Assembly: GCA_022448765.1 (NCBI GenBank)
Contig: JAKUTI010000038.1
Span: 1 to 15,332 of the forward strand
Direction: 5' to 3'
Length of the DNA: 15,332 bases
From: Pseudomonadales bacterium
Lineage (GTDB): Bacteria > Pseudomonadota > Gammaproteobacteria > Pseudomonadales > Azotimanducaceae
Each line of letters opens with the position of its first letter. Position 1 is the first letter of the stretch. The notes below the pieces were generated by a model, which was not told the origin of the DNA, made no database searches, and saw only the letters and a list, made by a program, of their open reading frames with translations. The position numbers and the translations under genes are program-made. Below are positions 6,843 through 13,547 of the stretch, piece by piece.

Positions 6843-7720
6843 GCATGGCAAACGTACTTAAGTTGGGCGTTCCTTCCGGTAGCTTGCAAGAACCGACGGC
6901 GGAATTATTTCGGCGCGCAGGCTATCAAATTACGTTTTCCACGCGATCGTATTATCCGACCGTGGACGACCCCGAAATCGATTGTTTGTTGGTGCGTGCA
7001 CAGGAGATGGCTCGCTACGTGGAACAAGGCGTTTTGGATGCGGGGATCACGGGGCACGATTGGGTTGTCGAAACCGATGCCGATGTCGCCGAAGTATGCG
7101 AGCTCGTTTATTCAAAAGTCAGTCGTCGACCGACACGCTGGGTGCTCTGTGTTCCGGAGGACTCGTCCGTTAAAACGGTCGCTGATTTGCAGGGAAAACG
7201 GATTGCGACGGAGGTGGTTAATATCACCCGAAACTACTTGGCGGACCACGGCGTCACGGCCGACGTCGAATTTTCATGGGGAGCAACCGAAGTCAAGCCC
7301 CCGAAACTTGCGGATGCGATTGTCGAAGTCACGGAAACGGGTAGCTCGCTGCGCGCGAACAATCTACGCATTGTCGATGAAGTTCTTGCCAGTACACCGC
7401 GTCTGATCGTAAATCACGCTGCTGCTTCCGACTCTTGGAAAAGCGAGAAGGTGGCTAATATCGAACTGATGTTGAAAGCGTGTTTGGCAGCGGAGGGCAA
7501 GGTGGGCCTGATGATGAATGTCCGACGGGCGGATCTCGAAGCGGTGGTAGGTGTTCTCCCAGCGCTTCAGACGCCAACCGTTTCAGCGCTTGCCGACGAA
7601 GAGTGGGTGGATGTCAATTCCATCGTTGAAGAATCCTTTGTGCGATCGATTGTGCCCAAGCTCAAGATTGCGGGCGCGCGGGGCATTGTTGAGTACGCGA
7701 TCAATAAGATTATCGAATAG
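6839..7720 (+). CDS. hisG: ATP phosphoribosyltransferase, long form (histidine biosynthesis)
   Basis: HisG joins ATP and PRPP to make phosphoribosyl-ATP, the first and feedback-controlled step of histidine biosynthesis. The 293-residue product is the long form, which carries its own C-terminal ACT-like regulatory domain (about residues 215-293) and needs no HisZ partner. Visible motifs are LKLGVPSGSLQEPT (7-20), LVRAQEMARYVEQGVLDAGITG (51-72, in two blocks), FSWGATEVKPPKLADAIVE (145-163) and the PRPP-binding loop VTETGSSLRANNL (164-176). The start is GTG 6839, with AAGG about seven bases upstream and a GTGA overlap with the hisI stop; ATG 6845 is a possible alternative two codons later. No other his gene is in the window. 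The gene is convergent with the TauD-like gene. Confidence 0.95.
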   Translation: MSMANVLKLGVPSGSLQEPTAELFRRAGYQITFSTRSYYPTVDDPEIDCLLVRAQEMARYVEQGVLDAGITGHDWVVETDADVAEVCELVYSKVSRRPTRWVLCVPEDSSVKTVADLQGKRIATEVVNITRNYLADHGVTADVEFSWGATEVKPPKLADAIVEVTETGSSLRANNLRIVDEVLASTPRLIVNHAAASDSWKSEKVANIELMLKACLAAEGKVGLMMNVRRADLEAVVGVLPALQTPTVSALADEEWVDVNSIVEESFVRSIVPKLKIAGARGIVEYAINKIIE

Positions 7721-7722
7721 GA

Positions 7723-7748
7723 GCGTGCACGAGACATCGTGCTATCGC
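7723..7748. terminator. Hairpin between convergent hisG and dioxygenase genes
   Basis: GCACGA (7727-7732), loop GACA, TCGTGC (7737-7742) forms a perfect 6-bp stem. GCG (7723-7725) and CGC (7746-7748) could extend it with a bulge. It lies exactly between the hisG stop (7720) and the stop of the opposite gene (7742). There is no T-run on either side, so it is at best a weak bidirectional terminator or an mRNA-end stabiliser. Confidence 0.4.
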
Positions 7749-8542
7749 GGTATTTCTCCTTCGACTTGTAATCGGTGAATGCGGCGTGGTTCATCGTCGT
7801 GGTCATGAACCGCGAAATGCATGACGCTCCGGTTATCCCACATAATGAGATCGTTCTTTGACCAAGCGTGTCGAGCTTGGAATTCAGGACGGCACGAGTG
7901 TTCAAAGAGGAAATCGAGTAGCGCATGACTCTCGTCTGGATTCCATCCACAAAACTGGCGGGTGAACGCTCGACAGACGTACAACGACCGATTTTGAGTT
8001 TGATCGTGTGTTCTCACCACGGGGTGATTTGCTTCGGGAGCGGTCTCGACGGTCTCGCCGTACGTTCGCGCGAGTCCGGCTGCAGAATGGATCGCCTCGA
8101 GCGGGTCGATGGTCTTTCGGATGCCGTCTGAGAGGCTCGCGTAGGCTAATTCTTGGTTGGCAAAGGCGGTATCGCCGCCGATCTCAGGTGTTTCAAGCGC
8201 GTACAACATGGTGAGTTTGGGTGGTGCCTCGTTGTAGGTCATGTCGGAGTGCCAATGTTGGTTGATGTCTCGGCGTTTGCCGACGTTGACCAGTTCAATG
8301 ATTTCCGGGTACTCATCGAGCCCGGCGTAGGGATGTCGAACCAGCTTGCCCCAACGGCATGCAAAGTCCATGTGGTCCTGAGGTGTTAGCTGCTGTTCTG
8401 GGAATACAAGGACTTTGTGTTGGCAGAACAACTGATCGATGGTTAACCAAGCCTCATCATCCATTGTTCGAACGTCGAGCCCTTCAATGGTCGCCCCTAA
8501 AGGCGCCGCGATTCGGCGGATAGAAAAGTCAGATACGCTCAT
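7742..8542 (-). CDS. TauD/TfdA-family Fe(II)/2-oxoglutarate-dependent dioxygenase
   Basis: This is a non-haem iron oxygenase that couples 2-oxoglutarate decarboxylation to hydroxylation of a substrate; relatives act on taurine, 2,4-D and other acids. The product is 266 residues. The iron triad is His98 and Asp100 in QHWHSD (95-100) plus His242 in WDNRSVMHFAVHD (235-247). The 2-oxoglutarate-binding arginines are Arg254 and Arg257 in RRIHRLQV. The N-terminal IAAPLGATIEGLDVR and the segment LVFPEQQLTPQDHMDFACRWG across 45-65 are typical of the family. All catalytic residues are present, so it should be active; the substrate is not evident. ATG 8542 shares one base with the TGA of the upstream selO gene (TGATG), indicating translation re-initiation. 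It is the last gene of the three-gene operon and is convergent with hisG. Confidence 0.92.
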   Translation of the reverse strand: MSVSDFSIRRIAAPLGATIEGLDVRTMDDEAWLTIDQLFCQHKVLVFPEQQLTPQDHMDFACRWGKLVRHPYAGLDEYPEIIELVNVGKRRDINQHWHSDMTYNEAPPKLTMLYALETPEIGGDTAFANQELAYASLSDGIRKTIDPLEAIHSAAGLARTYGETVETAPEANHPVVRTHDQTQNRSLYVCRAFTRQFCGWNPDESHALLDFLFEHSCRPEFQARHAWSKNDLIMWDNRSVMHFAVHDHDDEPRRIHRLQVEGEIPR

Positions 8543-10119
8543 CAAGAGCTACAAGAAAGCATCGAACAGCCGACACGATGTCGAGCCCACTCGGGGCGTT
8601 TGGCAGCGTATTCTTCCCGATCTGGCTGCCGGGTATACGGTTTGCGCAGCACATCGAGTAACTCAGTTACCGAAGCGAAGTCACCCTCGGCGGCGGCATC
8701 GATCGCCAATTGCGCCCTGTAATTTCTCAGTACGTAGAGCGGATTGACTTGGTTCATACGGTCACGTCGTTGCTCGTCTGAGAAGGGATCCGGGGCGGCG
8801 CGTTCCAGATAATCGTTGAGCCACCCAGAAATTTCGTTGGTAACAGGGTCCGTCAACTCGGATTCGTCGTAAAATGCGTCTCGCAGACAGTTTAAGCGGG
8901 CGGTTGGGCTCATCGCTTGAGTCACTTCCGCAAGGCCACGGTAAAAAAGGGTCATATCCGTTTCGGCCAAGGAGAGGACTTTTCCGAGTCCATCGAATAA
9001 TGCTGTGTCTCGCGATTCAAACTCCAACAGTCCCAATTTGTCGGCCATCATCTGTTGGGACCCGGACTCGTAAAGCGAGGCAAATTCGGACAATGCGTTC
9101 TCGAGTGGTTTGGCCTCCCCGACGAGAGGGTAAATAGCGTTGGCAAACTGCAATAAATTCCATTGTGCGATGGCCGGTTGTTGCCCAAACCGATAGCGGC
9201 GTCCGGCTGCATCGGTCGTGTTAGGTGTCCAATTGGGGTCGTAATTTTCAAGCCATCCGTAGGGACCGTAGTCGATTGTTAATCCTAATATCGACATGTT
9301 GTCCGTGTTCATTACCCCGTGCACGAAACCAACTCGCATCCATTCCACGATCATGGTTGCGGTCAATTGGACAACTGTTTGAAACCATTCGATGTAAGTG
9401 TTTGCTTTGCCGATCGGCCCGGACTCCGGAAAGTGGTTCTTCACGGTGTAGTCGGCTAAATCTTGCAGCAGTTTGATTTCATGACGCGACGCCAGCAGTT
9501 CGAAATTGCCGAACCGCAAGAAGGTGGGCGCGACACGACATACGATCGCACCCGGCTCCGCTTGAGGGTGGCCGTCGTAAAGTATGTCGCGGACGACTTC
9601 CTCGCCCGTTAAGGCAAGGGACAACGCGCGCGTCGTCGGAACCCCTAGATGGTGCATTGCTTCGCTGCACAAGAATTCTCGGAGCGATGAACGTAGCACG
9701 GCGAGACCGTCGGCTGTTCTGGAGTAGGGCGTCGGCCCCGCGCCCTTTAATTGCAAGGCGTAGCGCTTTTGCCGGTCGGTCACGACGTCACCAAGATTGA
9801 TGGCACGCCCATCGCCAAGTTGGCCGGCCCAATTGCCAAATTGATGACCGCCGTAACACATCGCAAATGGATCCATTCCGGGGAGTAGCTTGTTGCCTGC
9901 TAATACTTGGAGAAACGTCTCTGACGCACAGTCTTTAGAATCGATACCGAGGAGGTTAGCGGTTTCGGATGAAACCGCGACCAACTTGGGGTCGCGAACC
10001 GGTGTCGGTTGAACCCGCGAATAACAGGCGCCAAGAACTTCGCGAACGAAGTTTCTTGACTCCGAGTCCCCGGGTAATTCGGCAAGAAAGCGATTGTCGA
10101 ATTGGAGTTGAGTCTGCAT
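8542..10119 (-). CDS. selO: Protein adenylyltransferase SelO (YdiU/UPF0061)
   Basis: SelO is an atypical kinase-fold enzyme that transfers AMP from ATP to Ser, Thr or Tyr of other proteins, linked in E. coli to redox stress. The 525-residue product has the family landmarks: MCYGGHQFGNWAGQLGDGRA (87-106), LQLKGAGPTPYSR (122-134, ATP-site Lys125), Glu148 in RSSLREFLCSEAMHHLG, and FVHGVMNTDNMSILGLTIDYG (265-285). The last carries Asp273, Asn274 and the metal-binding Asp283, with spacing as in known SelO proteins. It ends in SCSS, so Cys523 stands at the position that is selenocysteine in eukaryotes and Cys in E. coli. The activation-loop cysteine that pairs with that tail in E. coli appears replaced by Pro299 (NWTPNTTD). 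It is joined by 1-nt TGATG overlaps to the hydrolase upstream and the dioxygenase downstream. Confidence 0.96.
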   Translation of the reverse strand: MQTQLQFDNRFLAELPGDSESRNFVREVLGACYSRVQPTPVRDPKLVAVSSETANLLGIDSKDCASETFLQVLAGNKLLPGMDPFAMCYGGHQFGNWAGQLGDGRAINLGDVVTDRQKRYALQLKGAGPTPYSRTADGLAVLRSSLREFLCSEAMHHLGVPTTRALSLALTGEEVVRDILYDGHPQAEPGAIVCRVAPTFLRFGNFELLASRHEIKLLQDLADYTVKNHFPESGPIGKANTYIEWFQTVVQLTATMIVEWMRVGFVHGVMNTDNMSILGLTIDYGPYGWLENYDPNWTPNTTDAAGRRYRFGQQPAIAQWNLLQFANAIYPLVGEAKPLENALSEFASLYESGSQQMMADKLGLLEFESRDTALFDGLGKVLSLAETDMTLFYRGLAEVTQAMSPTARLNCLRDAFYDESELTDPVTNEISGWLNDYLERAAPDPFSDEQRRDRMNQVNPLYVLRNYRAQLAIDAAAEGDFASVTELLDVLRKPYTRQPDREEYAAKRPEWARHRVGCSMLSCSS

Positions 10120-11330
10120 CAGTCGACGATGGCGGAATACACCAGGTTCTTAAGTTGGCCGCGGAAATTGAAGGTGTTTGACGGCATGAGTTGCGTCATG
10201 AAAATCACCACCAAATCTTCATGGGGATCAACCCAAAATATCGTGGATGCTGCTCCGCCCCAAAAGTAGTCGCCGGCGCCGAACTGGCCCGCGTCGACCG
10301 TGCCGAGAGTGGTCGCGAAACCAAGCCCAAAGCCGATGCCTTCGTAGGCGGTCTCAGAAAAAGCGCCTAAGGCGAGGCTCGACAAGTCACCGCCGTCGGG
10401 TAAGTGATTCGTACGCATGAGTTCAATGGTACGTGGTCCGAGGATTCGAGCCCCGTCGAGTTCACCACCGCGACGAAGCATTTCGCAAAAACGCCAATAA
10501 TCGTGAGACGTGCCGACCAAGCCACCCCCGCCCGAAAAAAAAGTCTTTGGCTGCAGATAGGCGCTCGAAGCCGGATCGTCGATCACGGCGAGAGATTTGT
10601 CATGCCGGCGGGCGTAGTTTGCGGCAAACCTGTTTGCGTCTTTGGTCGGCACCGAGAAACCGGTATCTACCATGCCGAGCGGGTCAAATATTTCGGCTTG
10701 CAGATACTCATCAAAGGACGCGCCGGAAATCGCCTGAACTAGATAGCCGCAAACATCGGTTGAATACGAATAGAGCCAAGCTTCTCCCGGCGAATAACGC
10801 AATGGGACCTGGCCGAGCTTGTGGACGAAACTCTCGAGCGTTTCGCCCTCCTCGCTGCGCATCCCGACTGCGGCATAGGCCTTTTCGACGGGGTGTTGTC
10901 CGCCCCCGTAGGTGAGGCCTCCCGAGTGACTCAGTAGATCGCGAAAGGTCATGGGCCGCTTAGCCGCACGGGTATTGAAGGGCGGCTCGTCGCCCGATAC
11001 CCAGACGGGTAAGTTCTTCCATTCGGGAATGACGCGGTGCACGGGATCGTTGAGTTGAAAATAACCTTTTTCATAAAGCTGCATGAGTGCAACGGAGGTG
11101 ATGGGTTTGCTCATCGAGTAGATGCGGAAAATGGTGTCATCGGCGATGGGAAGATGTCGTTCTCGGTCGGCTTCCCCGAGGGACTGGAAATACGCTAAAT
11201 GGCCGTGTCGTGCGACCAGGGTCTGGCAGCCGACGAGTTTTCCTGCCGCAATGTAATTGCGGTCGAGGTGATCGGTAATTCGCGCTAAGCGATCCCTATC
11301 AAATCCTGCAGCCTCCGGTTGAATATCCAT
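10119..11330 (-). CDS. Class C beta-lactamase-fold serine hydrolase (EstB-like esterase)
   Basis: This serine hydrolase of 403 residues belongs to the beta-lactamase/penicillin-binding-protein fold (family VIII esterases, EstB type). These cleave esters and sometimes beta-lactams. The catalytic SxxK motif is SMSK, with Ser72 and Lys75. The second motif, WLYSYSTDVCG, supplies Tyr187. The third is WGG (357-359) rather than the KTG of true beta-lactamases, as in EstB. Other family blocks are FRDLLSHSGGLTYG (129-142) and FDPLGMVDTGFSV (215-226). There is no signal peptide, which favours a cytosolic esterase over a resistance enzyme. The start ATG 11330 has GAGGG five bases upstream. It is the first gene of the operon and its TGA overlaps the selO ATG by one base. 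A run of eight A (10535-10542 on the plus strand) lies inside the gene but the frame is intact. Confidence 0.9.
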   Translation of the reverse strand: MDIQPEAAGFDRDRLARITDHLDRNYIAAGKLVGCQTLVARHGHLAYFQSLGEADRERHLPIADDTIFRIYSMSKPITSVALMQLYEKGYFQLNDPVHRVIPEWKNLPVWVSGDEPPFNTRAAKRPMTFRDLLSHSGGLTYGGGQHPVEKAYAAVGMRSEEGETLESFVHKLGQVPLRYSPGEAWLYSYSTDVCGYLVQAISGASFDEYLQAEIFDPLGMVDTGFSVPTKDANRFAANYARRHDKSLAVIDDPASSAYLQPKTFFSGGGGLVGTSHDYWRFCEMLRRGGELDGARILGPRTIELMRTNHLPDGGDLSSLALGAFSETAYEGIGFGLGFATTLGTVDAGQFGAGDYFWGGAASTIFWVDPHEDLVVIFMTQLMPSNTFNFRGQLKNLVYSAIVD

Positions 11331-11567
11331 TACGCCCTCAGATCCGTTGAACTCATTGGTAATCAGTCGCTATCTAGAATAACCAATCATAGGAACGATG
11401 TGCGATCGCGTGGGTCAGCACGGCGCACTCCCGAGGATTGCCTCCAAAACGTTAAATGGAGCGTTCACACGGTCGGGATCTTGAGTCGTTAATGGTTTGA
11501 CATAATGCTAAGGCAACGTATCTTTTTACCGAGGTGATTTGGTGGCTAAAAGTGCTGGAGGTTTGCT
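11331..11567. other. Divergent intergenic region between the hydrolase operon and the phosphotriesterase-family gene
   Basis: This gap of 237 bases holds a clear sigma70-type promoter for the rightward gene, a possible 9-codon leader ORF and one arm of a long-range inverted repeat (listed separately). On the minus strand a -10-like TATGAT (11391-11386) lies upstream of the hydrolase gene, but I could not find a matching -35 at normal spacing. No RNA gene was recognised. Confidence 0.6.
11497..11524 (+). promoter_or_regulatory. Sigma70-type promoter of the phosphotriesterase-family gene
   Basis: A perfect -35 TTGACA (11497-11502) is followed after 16 bases by TATCTT (11519-11524), which matches four of six -10 positions. 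The predicted transcription start is near 11531, which is also where the SD of the possible leader ORF begins, so the leader would have almost no 5' UTR. Confidence 0.5.
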
Positions 11568-11571
11568 ATGA
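11542..11571 (+). other. Possible 9-codon leader ORF coupled to the phosphotriesterase-family gene
   Basis: GAGGTGA (11531-11537) is correctly placed before GTG 11542, which opens the frame MAKSAGGLL and stops at TGA 11569-11571. The stop overlaps the ATG of the enzyme gene as ATGA. The enzyme's own SD, GGAGG (11557-11561), lies inside this leader, so a ribosome on the leader would pass over it. The layout looks like translational coupling, but nine codons is too short to prove from sequence. Confidence 0.35.
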
Positions 11572-12524
11572 CAACCATTAACTCAGTGTTGGGACCCATT
11601 TCGTCGGATGATCTTGGTTTCACCCTTATGCACGAACATGTCATGGTGAGTGCCCCTGCGATGTTTCGGACTTATCCGGATTTGTTTGGTCCCGAAGATC
11701 GCGAGGCTCGTGCAATCGACACGTTCAAAAAGGTAAAGGCCGAGGGCATCGATACCATCGTTGATGCCACGACCTACGATTTGGGACGGGATCCAGAACT
11801 TTTGGTCGCAGTGGCTGAAGGATCTGGTGTCAACATCATCAACGTCACCGGCTGGTGGCTGGACGTGCCGAGATTTCTGCGAGGTGTATCACCCAATCAA
11901 ATGGCTCGAGAATTCATCAAAGACATCAACGACGGATTTCGTGGAACCGGAATTAAGGCTGGAATTCTGAAATGCGCGGCTGACTTCGAGGGTGTCACCG
12001 TGGATCTCGAGTTGATGGCCCGGGCTGCGGCTCGCGCGCAGATTGAAACGGGAATACCGTTGATGGTGCATTCGTACCCGACGGGTCAGGTGGCGAGACG
12101 CCAGATCGAGATTTTTCGTGAGGAGGGCGTTGATCTCACGCGCGTAAAAATCGATCATTCAAACGACACCACGGACATCGAATACTTAACGTGGATCCTC
12201 GATCAAGGTTGTTATTTGGGCCTGGATCGCTATCCCGGACGCCTTGTTAGTCCCGAGGCGCGCACGACCACGATGAAGACGCTGATCGATCAAGGGTACG
12301 GCGATAAGCTTTGTCCCTCGCATGACTGTATTTGTCTCCATATCCACAAAGAACGCCCTGACGGCACGATCCCTGAAGAGCATGATTTCTTTAGGAGTAA
12401 CGTCGATCAGTACCTGTATATTCACCGCCATGTCATTCCCGACTTGGTTGAGATGGGGGTCAGCGACGAGACCGTGCGCAGTCTGTTCGTGGATAACCCC
12501 CGCCGCTTTTTTGCGGGCGCATAG
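11568..12524 (+). CDS. Phosphotriesterase-family metal-dependent hydrolase (lactonase-like)
   Basis: This TIM-barrel hydrolase of the amidohydrolase superfamily (318 residues) has a two-metal centre. The full set of expected ligands is visible: His22 and His24 in LMHEHVM, the bridging carboxylated Lys135 in GIKAGILKCAAD, His168 in PLMVHSYPTG, His197 in VKIDHSNDTTD and Asp253 in CPSHDC. The surrounding text resembles bacterial phosphotriesterase closely in the second half (RAAARAQIETGIPLMVHS, DQGCYLGLD, LIDQGYGDK, VDNPRRFF). Most environmental members are lactonases or esterases, with phosphotriesterase activity a side reaction; the GLDRYPG motif and the family context favour that here, as inference. 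GGAGG lies six bases before the ATG. The gene has its own promoter, possibly a short leader ORF, and is convergent with the LLM gene (21 bases between them). Confidence 0.93.
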   Translation: MTTINSVLGPISSDDLGFTLMHEHVMVSAPAMFRTYPDLFGPEDREARAIDTFKKVKAEGIDTIVDATTYDLGRDPELLVAVAEGSGVNIINVTGWWLDVPRFLRGVSPNQMAREFIKDINDGFRGTGIKAGILKCAADFEGVTVDLELMARAAARAQIETGIPLMVHSYPTGQVARRQIEIFREEGVDLTRVKIDHSNDTTDIEYLTWILDQGCYLGLDRYPGRLVSPEARTTTMKTLIDQGYGDKLCPSHDCICLHIHKERPDGTIPEEHDFFRSNVDQYLYIHRHVIPDLVEMGVSDETVRSLFVDNPRRFFAGA

Positions 12525-12545
12525 AACTTTGCTGTGAAAGCTTCC

Positions 12546-13466
12546 TTATGCTGCTAACAAGTTCCTAAGGCATTCGTTGGTTCGGGTAAACGAAGCCCGA
12601 CCGTCATCGCCCGCTGGGTAAACGCTCGCGATAACTTCCGTCGCCCCCGCGTCAAAAAACTCTCTCAATCGAGCTTCGACCTCGGATTCGTTGCCAACCA
12701 CGGCGATTTCGCCGGCCTGGTCGATCCCTTCGGCGTCCAGTTGGCGCCGGTAGTTGGGCAGGTGTCCATAGCCTTGGAAGATCTGCACCGACCGGGCGAT
12801 TGCTTGTTCGTGATCGTCGTGGACACAAACTGGCACGCCGACGATGACTCGTGGTGCTGGTCGACCAGCGTCTGCGGCCGCCTTGTTGATGGTTGGTGCG
12901 GTGTGATCGCGGATCGTTTTGTTTCCAACCATCCAGGTGACTGTACCGTCGGCGACTTCGCCCGCTGCTTTAAGCATGAGGGGAGCGAGAGCCGACATCA
13001 CCACGGGGAAAGGCGATGCCTCTGGGCAGGCGAATCCCGTTGTCATCTTGTACATTTCGCCTTCGAATTCGACGCGCCCTTCTTCCCCTAGGGCTTTCAG
13101 TATGGATACATACTCGCGCATGTGACGGGCGGGACGTGAATATTCAAGCCCCAGTGCCTCGATACCAGGGGCGTGTGATGGTCCCACACCAAGTATCAAG
13201 CGACCCCCGGCAAGCGCGTTCACAGTGGCGGCTTGCTGGGCTAGCGCATTTGGATGTCGTGGGTAGGAGGGCACCACCGCGGTTCCAAGTTCGATGGTGC
13301 TTGTTTGAGGTCCCGCCAGTGCGATCATCGTTAGCGCGTCGTAGGTACCGACTTGAGGACACCAATAACTCGAAAAGCCTTGGTTCTCCATCTCACTGAT
13401 CTCGTCGACGAGGCTTGAAAGCGGTTGACCACGTCTAATGTTTCCACCGTAAATACCTAATTTCAT
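12546..13466 (-). CDS. LLM-class flavin/F420-dependent oxidoreductase
   Basis: This is a luciferase-like monooxygenase fold protein of 306 residues, most like the F420-dependent branch. It begins MKLGIYGGNIRRG, with the barrel's first strand, and has FSSYWCPQVGTYDALTMIAL (31-50), IELGTAVVPSYPRHPNALAQ (58-77), and then the hallmark LAGGRLILGVGPSHA, as in F420 reductases. A middle segment, FPVVMSALAPLMLKAAGEVADG, is also typical. Family members oxidise or reduce small molecules using F420 or FMN; which cofactor is used here is unknown, and F420 would be notable if the host is a proteobacterium. AGGAG lies about eight bases before ATG 13466. It is transcribed after the aldolase gene, 81 bases downstream of it, so the two may form an operon. 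Confidence 0.88.
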   Translation of the reverse strand: MKLGIYGGNIRRGQPLSSLVDEISEMENQGFSSYWCPQVGTYDALTMIALAGPQTSTIELGTAVVPSYPRHPNALAQQAATVNALAGGRLILGVGPSHAPGIEALGLEYSRPARHMREYVSILKALGEEGRVEFEGEMYKMTTGFACPEASPFPVVMSALAPLMLKAAGEVADGTVTWMVGNKTIRDHTAPTINKAAADAGRPAPRVIVGVPVCVHDDHEQAIARSVQIFQGYGHLPNYRRQLDAEGIDQAGEIAVVGNESEVEARLREFFDAGATEVIASVYPAGDDGRASFTRTNECLRNLLAA

Positions 13467-13547
13467 TGATAAAATCTCCTATAGAAAGTTCTCATGTTTC
13501 TGCCGTTTGGCTGAATCTATGGCCGTGTGCTTAGTGGCAGCAACAAG

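Larger units (their letters stand above)
11488..11582. repeat. 10-bp perfect inverted repeat spanning promoter and start codon
   Basis: GTTAATGGTT (11488-11497) and its exact complement AACCATTAAC (11573-11582) flank the promoter-to-start interval. The left arm abuts and shares one base with the TTGACA -35 box; the right arm lies just after the ATG of the phosphotriesterase-family gene. The arms sit about 85 bp apart centre to centre, roughly eight helical turns, which would suit two operator sites on one DNA face. Confidence 0.35.

Noticed and set aside
10535..10542. Run of eight A in the hydrolase gene as a phase-variation tract
   Set aside because: The frame is intact, the run encodes a normal Thr-Phe-Phe-Ser segment, and such runs are common; nothing else suggests slippage.
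10433..10915. Plus-strand open frame of 160 codons within the serine hydrolase gene
   Set aside because: Very Arg-rich antisense shadow; typical artefact of a G+C-rich gene.
10119..11330. True beta-lactamase antibiotic-resistance gene
   Set aside because: It has the class C fold motifs SxxK and Tyr but WGG instead of KTG and no signal peptide, which fits an EstB-type esterase better.
12525..12545. Terminator between the convergent phosphotriesterase-family and LLM genes
   Set aside because: Only a 4-bp stem (CTTT/AAAG) and no T-run; not distinguishable from chance.
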